NCBI RefSeq assembly: GCF_900105325.1
Contig: NZ_FNSU01000004.1
Coordinates: 496,001 to 560,000 of the forward strand
Reading direction: 5' to 3'
Origin: Pseudomonas marginalis
Lineage (GTDB): Bacteria; Pseudomonadota; Gammaproteobacteria; Pseudomonadales; Pseudomonadaceae
Length of the DNA: 64,000 bases
Shown here piece after piece: positions 54,148-63,336 of the stretch; within the stretch, counting starts at the first letter, position 1; the number at the start of each line of letters is the position of its first letter. The notes below the pieces were generated by a model, which did not search any database, was not told the DNA's origin, and worked only from the letters and a program-made list of their open reading frames with translations. A program made the position numbers and the translations under genes.

Positions 54148-55638
54148 ATGGTTGCCGCATTGCTTGATCGTCTCGGGGTAAACCCGGCGCTGTACCAGGC
54201 GGGTAAACAACCCGTGCATTCGCCCATTGATGGCAGCCGTATCGGCAGTGTGCACTGGGAAGGTGCCGCCGAGGTGGAGCAACAGGTCAGTCGCGCCGAG
54301 CATGCATTCGAGGCCTGGCGCAACGTGCCGGCCCCCCGTCGCGGCGAGTTGGTGCGCCAGTTCGGCGATGTACTGCGCGAATACAAGGCCGATCTGGGCG
54401 AGCTGGTGTCCTGGGAGGCCGGCAAGATCACCCAGGAAGGCCTGGGTGAAGTGCAGGAAATGATCGACATCTGCGACTTCGCCGTGGGCCTGTCCCGCCA
54501 GTTGTACGGCTTGACCATCGCCTCCGAGCGCCCAGGCCACCATATGCGTGAAACCTGGCACCCGCTGGGCGTGGTCGGGGTGATCAGCGCCTTCAACTTC
54601 CCGGTAGCCGTGTGGGCGTGGAACACCACACTGGCGCTGGTGTGCGGTAACGCAGTGATCTGGAAACCGTCGGAAAAGACCCCGCTCACCGCCCTGGCGT
54701 GCCAGGCGCTGTTCGAGCGTGTGCTGAAGAATTTCAAGGACGCGCCGCAATACCTGAGCCAGGTCATCATCGGCGGCCGCGATGCCGGCGCTGCGCTGGT
54801 GGATGACCCACGCGTGGCCCTGATCAGCGCCACCGGCAGCACCCGCATGGGCCGCGAAGTGGCGCCGAAAGTTGCCGCGCGGTTTGCCCGCAGCATCCTC
54901 GAGCTGGGCGGCAACAACGCCATGATCCTCGGCCCGAGCGCCGACCTGGACATGGCCGTGCGCGCCATCCTGTTCAGCGCCGTCGGCACCGCCGGCCAGC
55001 GCTGCACCACCCTGCGCCGCCTGATCACCCACGAGTCGGTCAAGGAAGAAATCGTCACCCGCCTCAAGGCCGCCTATTCCAAAGTGCGCATCGGCCACCC
55101 GCTGGAGGGCAACCTGATTGGCCCGCTGATCGACAAGCATGGCTTCGACGCTATGCAGGACGCCCTGGAGCAGGCCTTGAGTGAAGGCGGCAAGGTGTTC
55201 GGCGGCAAGCGCCAGTTGGAAGACAAGTTCCCCAACGCCTACTACGTGTCGCCGGCCATTGTCGAAATGCCTGAGCAGAGCGATGTGGTGTGCACCGAAA
55301 CCTTCGCGCCGATTTTGTATGTCGTCGGCTACAAGGACTTCGCCGAAGCCCTGCGCCTCAACAACGCCGTGCCCCAAGGCCTGTCGTCGTGCATCTTCAC
55401 CACTGACGTGCGCGAGGCCGAGCAATTCATGTCGGCAGTGGGCAGCGACTGCGGGATCGCCAACGTCAACATCGGCCCGAGCGGCGCGGAGATTGGCGGC
55501 GCGTTTGGCGGTGAGAAAGAGACCGGTGGCGGTCGCGAGTCAGGTTCGGATGCATGGCGCGGGTACATGCGCCGCCAGACCAACACCGTGAACTATTCGC
55601 TGGAGTTGCCGCTGGCCCAGGGCATCACCTTCGACTGA
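54148..55638 (+). CDS. amaB: L-piperideine-6-carboxylate/alpha-aminoadipate semialdehyde dehydrogenase AmaB
   Basis: Oxidises piperideine-6-carboxylate (aminoadipate semialdehyde) to 2-aminoadipate in D-lysine and pipecolate catabolism. The 496-residue ALDH7-family enzyme has SAFNFPVAVWAWNTTLAL for substrate and cofactor loops, LELGGNNA with the general-base Glu, GTAGQRCTT with the nucleophilic Cys and ETFAPILYV. A strong AAAGGAG ribosome-binding site precedes ATG. amaA follows beyond an inverted repeat of about 100 nt. Confidence 0.93.
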   Translation: MVAALLDRLGVNPALYQAGKQPVHSPIDGSRIGSVHWEGAAEVEQQVSRAEHAFEAWRNVPAPRRGELVRQFGDVLREYKADLGELVSWEAGKITQEGLGEVQEMIDICDFAVGLSRQLYGLTIASERPGHHMRETWHPLGVVGVISAFNFPVAVWAWNTTLALVCGNAVIWKPSEKTPLTALACQALFERVLKNFKDAPQYLSQVIIGGRDAGAALVDDPRVALISATGSTRMGREVAPKVAARFARSILELGGNNAMILGPSADLDMAVRAILFSAVGTAGQRCTTLRRLITHESVKEEIVTRLKAAYSKVRIGHPLEGNLIGPLIDKHGFDAMQDALEQALSEGGKVFGGKRQLEDKFPNAYYVSPAIVEMPEQSDVVCTETFAPILYVVGYKDFAEALRLNNAVPQGLSSCIFTTDVREAEQFMSAVGSDCGIANVNIGPSGAEIGGAFGGEKETGGGRESGSDAWRGYMRRQTNTVNYSLELPLAQGITFD

Positions 55639-55640
55639 TT

Positions 55641-55742
55641 CTGTAGGAGCGAGCTTGCTCGCGAAGATCGTCAACGATCACGCGGGCATCCTGAATGCCC
55701 GCGCCGCTCTCGCGTTTTTCGCGAGCAAGCTCGCTCCTACAG
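55641..55742. repeat. Long inverted repeat, TGTAGGAGCGAGCTTGCTCGCGAA family
   Basis: Two self-palindromic arms of about 24 nt facing each other across a GC-rich stem-forming centre (CGGGCATC/GATGCCCG). It separates amaB from amaA and is the same kind of element as at 49768. Confidence 0.85.
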
Positions 55743-55793
55743 TGATGGTGCTGAACAAGAAAAACGCTTGTTGGGTCTCACCGGAGTCTGGCA

Positions 55794-57077
55794 ATGGCAC
55801 TACGCGAAGCATGTTTGTGGGAACACCTCACCCCTGGCCGGCCGGATCGTGCCGCGCTCAAGGGCGAGGTCAAGGTGGATGTGTGCGTGATCGGCGCCGG
55901 CATCACCGGTTTGTCGGCCGCCATTCACTTGCTGGAGCAGGGTAAAAGCGTCGCCGTGCTGGAGGCTCATCGCACCGGCCACGGTGGTTCGGGGCGCAAC
56001 GTCGGGTTGGTGAATGCCGGCCTGTGGATCCCTCCGGACGAGATCGAAGCCGGTTTCGGCGAAGCGGTGGGCAGCCAGCTCAACCGCATGCTCGGCGCGG
56101 CACCATCGCTGGTGTTCAGCCTGATCGACAAATACAACATCGATTGCCAATTGCGCCGCGAGGGCACCTTGCACATGGCGCATAACGCCCGTGGCGAGGC
56201 GGATTTGCGCAGCCGTGAAGAACAATGGAAGCGCCGTGGCGCGCCGGTGGAATTGCTCACCGGCCAGGCCTGCGAGCACGCCACCGGCACCAAGAAAATC
56301 GCCGCCGCCTTGCTGGATCGGCGTGCCGGTACCTTGAACCCGATGGCCTACACCAGTGGCCTGGCGAATGCCGCCGTGGGCCTTGGCGGGCAGTTGTTCG
56401 ACCATTCCCCGGTCGCCCGGTTGGAGCGCCAAGGTGCGAGTTGGTCCGTTCAGACCGCCAGCGGTTCGGTGCAGGCTGCACAAGTGGTCATCGCCTCCAA
56501 CGCCTACACCGAAGGTGAGTGGACCGAGCTGCGACGCAATTTTTTCCCCGGCTACTACTACCAGGTCGCCTCCGCGCCGCTGACCGACGCCGCCGCCGAG
56601 CAGATTCTGCCCGGCGGCCAAGGCTCATGGGACACGCGCCAGGTACTGAGCAGCATCCGCCGCGATGCCGATGGCCGCCTGTTGCTCGGCAGCCTGGGCA
56701 ACGGTAACCAGAAACCGGCCTGGTTCCTCAAGGCGTGGGCTGATCGGGTGCAGCAACATTACTTCCCGTACCTCAAATCGGTGCAATGGGAATTCACCTG
56801 GACCGGCTGCATCGCCTTCACCCCCGATCACCTGATGCGCCTGTTCGAGCCAGCTCCCGGCCTGGTGGCGGTAACCGGCTATAACGGGCGCGGCGTGACC
56901 ACCGGCAGCGTGGTCGGCAAGGCGTTCGCCGACTATCTATGTCACCAGAATCCCCAAGCCTTGCCGATTCCGTTTGCACCCATGCAACCGCTGGCCGGGG
57001 TTGGGCTGCGCAGTTGCCTGTATGAAGCCGGATTCTCGCTGTATCACGCCGGGCAATGCCTGAGGATCGTGATCTGA
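55794..57077 (+). CDS. amaA: L-pipecolate oxidase AmaA
   Basis: A FAD-dependent oxidase of the DAO family that converts L-pipecolate to piperideine-6-carboxylate, the substrate of AmaB. The 427 residues have the Rossmann motif VIGAGITGLSAAIHLLEQG (about 32-50), GGSGRNVGLVNAG and the C-terminal GYNGRGVTTGSVVGKAFADYL FAD block. It probably uses the electron transport chain as acceptor. ATG at 55794 follows GGAG. With AmaB and AmaR it makes a complete pipecolate module. Confidence 0.92.
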   Translation: MALREACLWEHLTPGRPDRAALKGEVKVDVCVIGAGITGLSAAIHLLEQGKSVAVLEAHRTGHGGSGRNVGLVNAGLWIPPDEIEAGFGEAVGSQLNRMLGAAPSLVFSLIDKYNIDCQLRREGTLHMAHNARGEADLRSREEQWKRRGAPVELLTGQACEHATGTKKIAAALLDRRAGTLNPMAYTSGLANAAVGLGGQLFDHSPVARLERQGASWSVQTASGSVQAAQVVIASNAYTEGEWTELRRNFFPGYYYQVASAPLTDAAAEQILPGGQGSWDTRQVLSSIRRDADGRLLLGSLGNGNQKPAWFLKAWADRVQQHYFPYLKSVQWEFTWTGCIAFTPDHLMRLFEPAPGLVAVTGYNGRGVTTGSVVGKAFADYLCHQNPQALPIPFAPMQPLAGVGLRSCLYEAGFSLYHAGQCLRIVI

Positions 57078-57152
57078 TCAGCGAAATACCGCTCAGAAGC
57101 CTGCATTTTCTTAGCCGGCTACTAATCTGTATTGGTGCAGGTCGTAGCAGTT

Positions 57153-57170
57153 GCGCACTGTAAATGTGCA
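57153..57170 (+). promoter_or_regulatory. NtrC-type binding site
   Basis: GCAC, seven bases, GTGC within GCGCACTGTAAATGTGCA matches the NtrC core GCAC-N7-GTGC. A half-site, TTGGTGCA, lies at 57132-57139. The site is about 210 bases upstream of the sigma-54 promoter, within the range for enhancer action. Confidence 0.6.
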
Positions 57171-57220
57171 GTTCCGTTACGCAGGCTGTTACAGCTGTAG
57201 GAACTGTCGTTTATTGCTTT

Positions 57221-57294
57221 GGTTGCAGGTGCGACCCGTCAGGGTTGTACTTTTTCGGCCCATGGGTTGCACCTATCGATGCTAGAGGGTTGCA
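57221..57294 (+). repeat. Four phased direct repeats GGTTGCA/GGTTGTA
   Basis: GGTTGCA at 57221, GGTTGTA at 57243, GGTTGCA at 57265 and GGTTGCA at 57288: steps of 22, 22 and 23 bases, about two helical turns. The last three extend to GGGTTG(C/T)AC. They stand on one face of the helix, 70-150 nt upstream of the sigma-54 promoter, and probably bind a regulator. Confidence 0.6.
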
Positions 57295-57366
57295 CGTCCT
57301 GGCGAGCGGAGCCGAAACGCCTGCAATAACAATGACACCGTGTCTTTTTGAAGAATAAAAACGTAA

Positions 57367-57382
57367 TGGCACGAGGCTTGCT
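57367..57382 (+). promoter_or_regulatory. Sigma-54 (RpoN) promoter of the branched-chain ABC operon
   Basis: TGGCACGAGGCTTGCT is a full match to TGGCACG-N4-TTGCW, with GG at 57368-57369 and GC at 57380-57381. The expected start is near 57393, about 59 nt before the first gene. Confidence 0.9.
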
Positions 57383-57451
57383 CTGGGCTTTCAGTGAAAA
57401 GTTTGAACGCAAGTTGTCGTGCCAAAAATCAAAAATATCGGAGCACCACTC

Positions 57452-58588
57452 ATGTCCCAGACGTTTTACAAGAAAGGTTTTCTGGCCCTCGCCGTTGCAG
57501 CGGCGCTGGGTGTTTCTACGTTTGTTCAAGCTGATGTGAAGATTGGCGTTGCGGGGCCGATGACCGGCGCCAACGCCTCGTTCGGTGAGCAGTACATGAA
57601 GGGTGCCCAGGCGGCAGCCGAGGTGATCAACAAGGCCGGTGGCATCAATGGCGAGAAAGTCGTGCTGGTGGCAGGCGACGATGCCTGTGAGCCGAAACAG
57701 GCCGTTGCCGTGGCCAACCGCCTGGCTGACCAGGACAAAGTGATTGGCGTAGTCGGGCACTTCTGCTCGTCGAACACCATTCCGGCCTCCGAGGTCTACG
57801 ACGAAGCGGGCATCATCGCGATCACCCCAGGCTCTACCAACCCACAAGTGACCGAGCGCGGCCTGGGCGCCATGTTCCGTATGTGCGGGCGTGACGACCA
57901 GCAAGGCATCGTCGCCGGCGACTACATCGTCGACGTGCTCAAGGGCAAGAAAGTCGCCGTCATCAACGACAAGGACACCTACGGCAAAGGCCTGGCCGAC
58001 GCCACCGCTGCCCAGTTGACCAAGCGCGGCGTCAAGCCGGTGCTGGAAGAAGGCCTGACCCGTGGCGAGAAGGACTTCAGTGCGCTGGTCACCAAAATCC
58101 GCTCCCTGGGCGCCGACGTCGTGTACTTCGGTGGCCTGCACCCGGAAGCCGGTCCATTGGTTCGCCAGATTCGTGAAGCGGGCCTGAAGGACGTCAAGTT
58201 CATGTCCGATGACGGCGTAGTGACCGATGAACTGGTGGCCACCGCTGGCGGCGCGCAATACGTCGATGGCGTGTACATGACCTTTGGCGCCGACCCGCGC
58301 CTGCTGCCGGACAGCAAGGCCGTGGTGGAAGAGTTCCGCAAGGCCGGCTACGAGCCTGAGGGCTACACCCTGTACGCCTACGCCTCGCTGCAGGCCCTGG
58401 CCGCCGGCTTCAACGGCGCCAAGTCCAACAAGGGCGAAGACGCGGCCAAATGGCTGAAAGCGCACCCGGTCAAAACCGTGATGGGCGAGAAGACCTGGGA
58501 CGCGAAGGGCGACCTGAAAGTCTCCGACTACGTGGTTTACCAGTGGGATAAAGACGGCAAATACCACCAGCTGGAAAAGCAGAAGTAA
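57452..58588 (+). CDS. Branched-chain amino acid ABC transporter substrate-binding protein (LivK/BraC type)
   Basis: A 378-residue periplasmic binding protein. The signal peptide is about residues 1-27 (FLALAVAAALGVSTFVQA-DV). The mature part has the Leu/Ile/Val-binding fold with IGVAGPMTGANASFG, SSNTIPASEVYDEAG, VIDD-like INDKDTYGKG and the paired Cys typical of BraC. ATG at 57452 follows GGAGCACC. It is the first gene of the livHMGF operon behind an RpoN promoter. Given the adjacent lysine catabolic genes the true substrate might be a different amino acid. That is a hypothesis. Confidence 0.9.
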   Translation: MSQTFYKKGFLALAVAAALGVSTFVQADVKIGVAGPMTGANASFGEQYMKGAQAAAEVINKAGGINGEKVVLVAGDDACEPKQAVAVANRLADQDKVIGVVGHFCSSNTIPASEVYDEAGIIAITPGSTNPQVTERGLGAMFRMCGRDDQQGIVAGDYIVDVLKGKKVAVINDKDTYGKGLADATAAQLTKRGVKPVLEEGLTRGEKDFSALVTKIRSLGADVVYFGGLHPEAGPLVRQIREAGLKDVKFMSDDGVVTDELVATAGGAQYVDGVYMTFGADPRLLPDSKAVVEEFRKAGYEPEGYTLYAYASLQALAAGFNGAKSNKGEDAAKWLKAHPVKTVMGEKTWDAKGDLKVSDYVVYQWDKDGKYHQLEKQK

Positions 58589-58591
58589 TCC

Positions 58592-58681
58592 ATGTGGGAG
58601 GGGGCTTGTCCCCGAAGCGGTGGGTCAGTCAACAGTTGTTCAGCTGACCCACCGCATCGGGGGCAAGCCCCCTCCCACATT
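58592..58681. repeat. Composite inverted repeat (GTGGGAGGGGGC family)
   Basis: Arms ATGTGGGAGGGGGCTTG and its near-complement enclose a second inverted pair, CGGTGGGTCAG...CTGACCCACCG, so the whole element could fold as one long hairpin of about 90 nt. It lies between the binding-protein gene and livH and may set their relative expression. Confidence 0.8.
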
Positions 58682-58770
58682 GGGACAGCGTTGTTATTGA
58701 GATCTGTCTTTTCCTCCAGAAGCGCCGCACACCGACTGGTGTGCAGGTGCTCACCGCGTGAGATTGCGTT

Positions 58771-59685
58771 ATGGATGGTATTTTCCTGCAGCAACTGGTC
58801 AACGGCCTGACCCTCGGGTCGGTCTATGGCCTGATCGCCATCGGCTACACAATGGTCTATGGCATCATTGGCATGATCAACTTCGCCCACGGCGAGGTTT
58901 ATATGATTTCCGCTTACCTCGCGGCGATCAGTCTGGCACTGCTGGCTTACTTCGGCATCGAATCCTTCCCGCTGCTCATTCTCGGCACCCTGATCTTCAC
59001 CGTGGTCGTCACCGGCGTGTACGGTTGGGTCATCGAACGGGTCGCCTACAAACCGCTGCGCAACTCCACCCGCCTGGCTCCGCTGATCAGCGCCATCGGC
59101 ATCTCCCTGATCCTGCAGAACTACGCGCAGATCGCCCAGGGCGCGAAACAACAAGGCATTCCAACCCTGCTGGCCGGCGCCTGGCGCGTCGACATCGGCA
59201 GTGGGTTCGTCCAACTCACGTACACCAAGGTCTTCATCCTCGTGGCGGCGTTTGCCGGCATGGCGTTGCTCACCTACATCATCAAGTACACCAAGCTCGG
59301 CCGCATGTGCCGCGCCACCCAGCAAGACCGCAAGATGGCCTCGATCCTGGGGATCAACACCGACCGCGTGATCTCCTACGTGTTTGTCATCGGTGCCGCC
59401 ATGGCGGCCCTGGCCGGCGTGCTGATCACCCTCAACTACGGCACGTTCGACTTCTACGCCGGCTTCATCATCGGCATCAAGGCGTTTACCGCAGCGGTAC
59501 TCGGCGGCATCGGTTCCCTGCCTGGGGCGATGCTGGGCGGGATCATCCTGGGTATTTCCGAGTCGTTGTTCTCGGGGTTGATCAACTCCGACTACAAAGA
59601 CGTGTTCAGTTTCTCCCTGCTGGTGGTGATTCTGATTTTCCGTCCCCAGGGCCTGCTTGGTCGCCCACTCGTGGCTAAGGTGTAA
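58771..59685 (+). CDS. livH: Branched-chain amino acid ABC transporter permease LivH
   Basis: An inner-membrane permease of 304 residues with about eight helices. It starts MDGIFLQQLVNGLTLGSVYGLIAIG and carries AATQQDRKMASILGIN-type EAA loop (here CRATQQDRKMASILGI) that contacts the ATPases. The livM start follows after two bases. It depends on the upstream RpoN promoter unless the 58592 element hides another. Confidence 0.95.
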   Translation: MDGIFLQQLVNGLTLGSVYGLIAIGYTMVYGIIGMINFAHGEVYMISAYLAAISLALLAYFGIESFPLLILGTLIFTVVVTGVYGWVIERVAYKPLRNSTRLAPLISAIGISLILQNYAQIAQGAKQQGIPTLLAGAWRVDIGSGFVQLTYTKVFILVAAFAGMALLTYIIKYTKLGRMCRATQQDRKMASILGINTDRVISYVFVIGAAMAALAGVLITLNYGTFDFYAGFIIGIKAFTAAVLGGIGSLPGAMLGGIILGISESLFSGLINSDYKDVFSFSLLVVILIFRPQGLLGRPLVAKV

Positions 59686-59687
59686 AC

Positions 59688-60961
<1,274 letters not shown>

Positions 60962-60965
<4 letters not shown>

Positions 60966-61837
60966 GCAAGGAAGTCGTCCTCTCCGTGGAACACCTGATG
61001 ATGCACTTCGGTGGCATCAAGGCCTTGAGCGATGTGAGCCTCAAGGTCGAACGCAACTCGATCTTCGCCCTGATCGGCCCCAATGGAGCCGGCAAGACCA
61101 CCGTGTTCAACTGCCTCACCGGCTTCTACAAAGCCAGCGGCGGCAAGATCGAACTGAACATCCGCGGCAAGCAGACCAATGTGATCCAGCTGCTCGGCGA
61201 GCGCTTCAAGGCGGTCGACTTCGTATCGCCAAAAAGCTTCTTGAGCCGGGTGTACTACAAGATGTTCGGTGGCACCCACCTGGTCAACCGCGCCGGCCTG
61301 GCCCGGACCTTCCAGAACATTCGCCTGTTCAAGGAAATGTCGGTGCTGGAAAACCTGCTGGTGGCCCAGCACATGTGGGTCAACCGCAACATGCTGGCGG
61401 GCATCCTCAACACCAAGGGCTACCGCAAGGCCGAAAGCGATGCCCTCGACCATGCGTTCTACTGGCTCGAAGTGGTGGACCTGGTGGACTGCGCCAACCG
61501 CCTGGCCGGTGAGCTTTCCTACGGCCAGCAGCGCCGCCTGGAAATCGCCCGCGCCATGTGCACCCGGCCGCAGATCATCTGCCTGGACGAACCGGCAGCG
61601 GGCCTCAACCCCCAGGAAACCGAAGCCCTCAGCGCGATGATTCGCCTGTTGCGCGACGAACACGACCTGACGGTGGTGCTGATCGAACACGACATGGGCA
61701 TGGTGATGAGTATTTCCGACCACATTGTGGTGCTGGACCACGGCAACGTGATTGCCGAAGGCGGGCCGGAAGCGATCCGCAACGACCCGAAAGTGATTGC
61801 CGCCTACCTGGGCGCCGACGAAGAGGAGCTGGTATGA
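60962..61837 (+). CDS. livG: Branched-chain amino acid ABC transporter ATPase LivG
   Basis: A 291-residue ATP-binding subunit. Walker A GPNGAGKTTVFN, signature LSYGQQRRLEIARA and Walker B IICLDEPAAGLNPQE are intact, and the C-terminus has the LivG-type AAYLGADEEE. It is some 35 residues longer than the usual 255, with an insert after Walker A (about residues 65-105: NVIQLLGERFKAVDFVSP...SRVYYKMFGG). Reading frame and codon use are continuous, so the insert is real. It overlaps livM and livF by four bases each. Confidence 0.94.
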
Positions 61838-62550
61838 GTGCACCTATCCTCGAAATGAAGGACCTGGACGTGTTCTACGGCCCGATCCAGGCCCTGAAAA
61901 AAGTCTCGCTGCACATCAACGAAGGCGAAACCGTCAGCTTGATCGGCTCCAACGGCGCGGGTAAATCCACGCTGCTGATGTCGATCTTCGGCCAGCCACG
62001 GGCCGAGTCGGGGCAGATCCTCTACAACGGCGTCGACATTACCCACAAGTCGTCCCACTACATTGCCTCCAACGGCATTGCACAGTCGCCGGAAGGGCGG
62101 CGGGTGTTCCCCGACATGACCGTCGAGGAAAACCTGCTGATGGGCACCATCCCCATTGGCGACAAGTTCGCCCAGGAAGATATGCAACGCATGTTCGAGC
62201 TGTTCCCACGGCTCAAGGAGCGACGTAACCAGCGCGCCATGACCATGTCCGGTGGCGAGCAGCAAATGCTCGCCATCGCCCGCGCGCTGATGAGCCGACC
62301 CAAGCTGTTGCTGCTGGACGAACCGAGCCTGGGCCTGGCGCCGATTGTGGTGAAGCAGATCTTTTCCACCCTGCGCGAGCTGGCCTCCACCGGGATGACC
62401 ATCTTCCTGGTGGAGCAGAACGCCAACCATGCACTGCGTTTGTCGGATCGGGCGTACGTGATGGTCAACGGTGAGATTCGCCTCACAGGCACCGGCAAGG
62501 AGCTGCTGGTGAACGAGGAAGTGCGCAACGCTTACCTCGGTGGCCACTGA
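61834..62550 (+). CDS. livF: Branched-chain amino acid ABC transporter ATPase LivF
   Basis: A 238-residue ATP-binding subunit. Walker A GSNGAGKSTLL, signature MSGGEQQMLAIARALM, Walker B LLLDEPSLGLAP and the C-terminal NAYLGGH are all present. ATG at 61834 overlaps the livG stop. It is the last gene of the operon. Confidence 0.95.
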   Translation: MSAPILEMKDLDVFYGPIQALKKVSLHINEGETVSLIGSNGAGKSTLLMSIFGQPRAESGQILYNGVDITHKSSHYIASNGIAQSPEGRRVFPDMTVEENLLMGTIPIGDKFAQEDMQRMFELFPRLKERRNQRAMTMSGGEQQMLAIARALMSRPKLLLLDEPSLGLAPIVVKQIFSTLRELASTGMTIFLVEQNANHALRLSDRAYVMVNGEIRLTGTGKELLVNEEVRNAYLGGH

Positions 62551-62573
62551 TCTAAATAACGACGCAGTACCCC

Positions 62574-62661
62574 TGTGGGAGGGGGCTTGCCCCGATGGCG
62601 TTGTATCAGTCAGCACACCTGAAACTGACACACCGCCATCGGGGGCAAGCCCCCTCTCACA
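62574..62661. repeat. Composite inverted repeat (GTGGGAGGGGGC family)
   Basis: Arms TGTGGGAGGGGGCTTGCCCC and its complement (one mismatch) enclose a second pair, CGATGGCG/CGCCATCG-like, and GTATCAGTCAG/CTGAAACTGAC-like sequence. It starts 24 nt after livF. Confidence 0.8.
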
Positions 62662-63336
62662 TTTGTTTTGTGTCGCCTGCAAGACCGATCCCAAATTGTG
62701 GAAAACAAATCCAGCCCCCCTCCAAAGCGCGACATATAGCCGCCGCAAATCCCTGTTTTGTCACACTTTTGACTTGTCCCCATTCACTGTGGAACCGGCT
62801 GTGGGTAACGTGGGAGTAGCTGGCTGAACCCCTTTAAAACCGTGGCTTTCAGCTGTGTGGTTGTTTTTTGATCAGTGGCTTTTTCGCGGCCGATCGAGGG
62901 GTTTGTCAACCTGTTTAAAGACACAGGTATATGACTGAAATATGTCCCGCCCGCCTGTGGATAAGTCTGTGACTAAACTCTGGAAAGACGGCCGCAGAGG
63001 CCGGAATGACTGGCCTGGAGCCATCGCTCGATTTGTCCCGCTGCCCCTGGGCCTACATACGCCTTCGTCCAGGTCAAGCAAAAAACTTTCTAAAATCGCC
63101 TGGAAGCCTTGTACACAGCGGCCTGAAGCGTTTTGCACTTGCCCCCAGAGACTGTGGGCGCAGCTGTGGATAACCTGCGCGCATATGGCTGCAAGCCACG
63201 GTTCATAAGGCTTTGGTCTGAATGATTAAAAAATGACCAGTCGTGCATGAAGTTCTGTGCATGGCGGTTGCCGCAACTGCGGCGTAAGGGCATTCTGCTG
63301 GCTGATTTTTTTCCCGATGCCCGCAAGGAGAACACC
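62662..63336. other. Long gene-free interval with DnaA-box-like sequences
   Basis: 675 bp without a supported reading frame. The 88-codon frame on each strand (62942-63208 and 62872-63138) has no recognisable features. Two exact TGTGGATAA boxes lie at 62956-62964 and 63165-63173, and one-mismatch forms TGTGGAAAA and TGTGGGTAA at 62697-62705 and 62800-62808, all in one orientation. A 3' part supplies the promoter and leader of the dehydrogenase gene. Confidence 0.6.

Larger units (their letters stand above)
57078..57451. other. 374-bp regulatory interval upstream of the branched-chain transporter operon
   Basis: No supported reading frame. It holds an NtrC-type site, four spaced GGTTGYA repeats and a sigma-54 promoter, listed separately. 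Confidence 0.85.

Noticed and set aside
57164..57358. A 64-codon frame upstream of the branched-chain operon
   Set aside because: It overlaps the regulatory repeats and has no convincing start or protein features.
62872..63208. 88-codon frames on both strands in the DnaA-box interval
   Set aside because: Neither has a ribosome-binding site, domain or codon bias. The boxes themselves create part of the frames.
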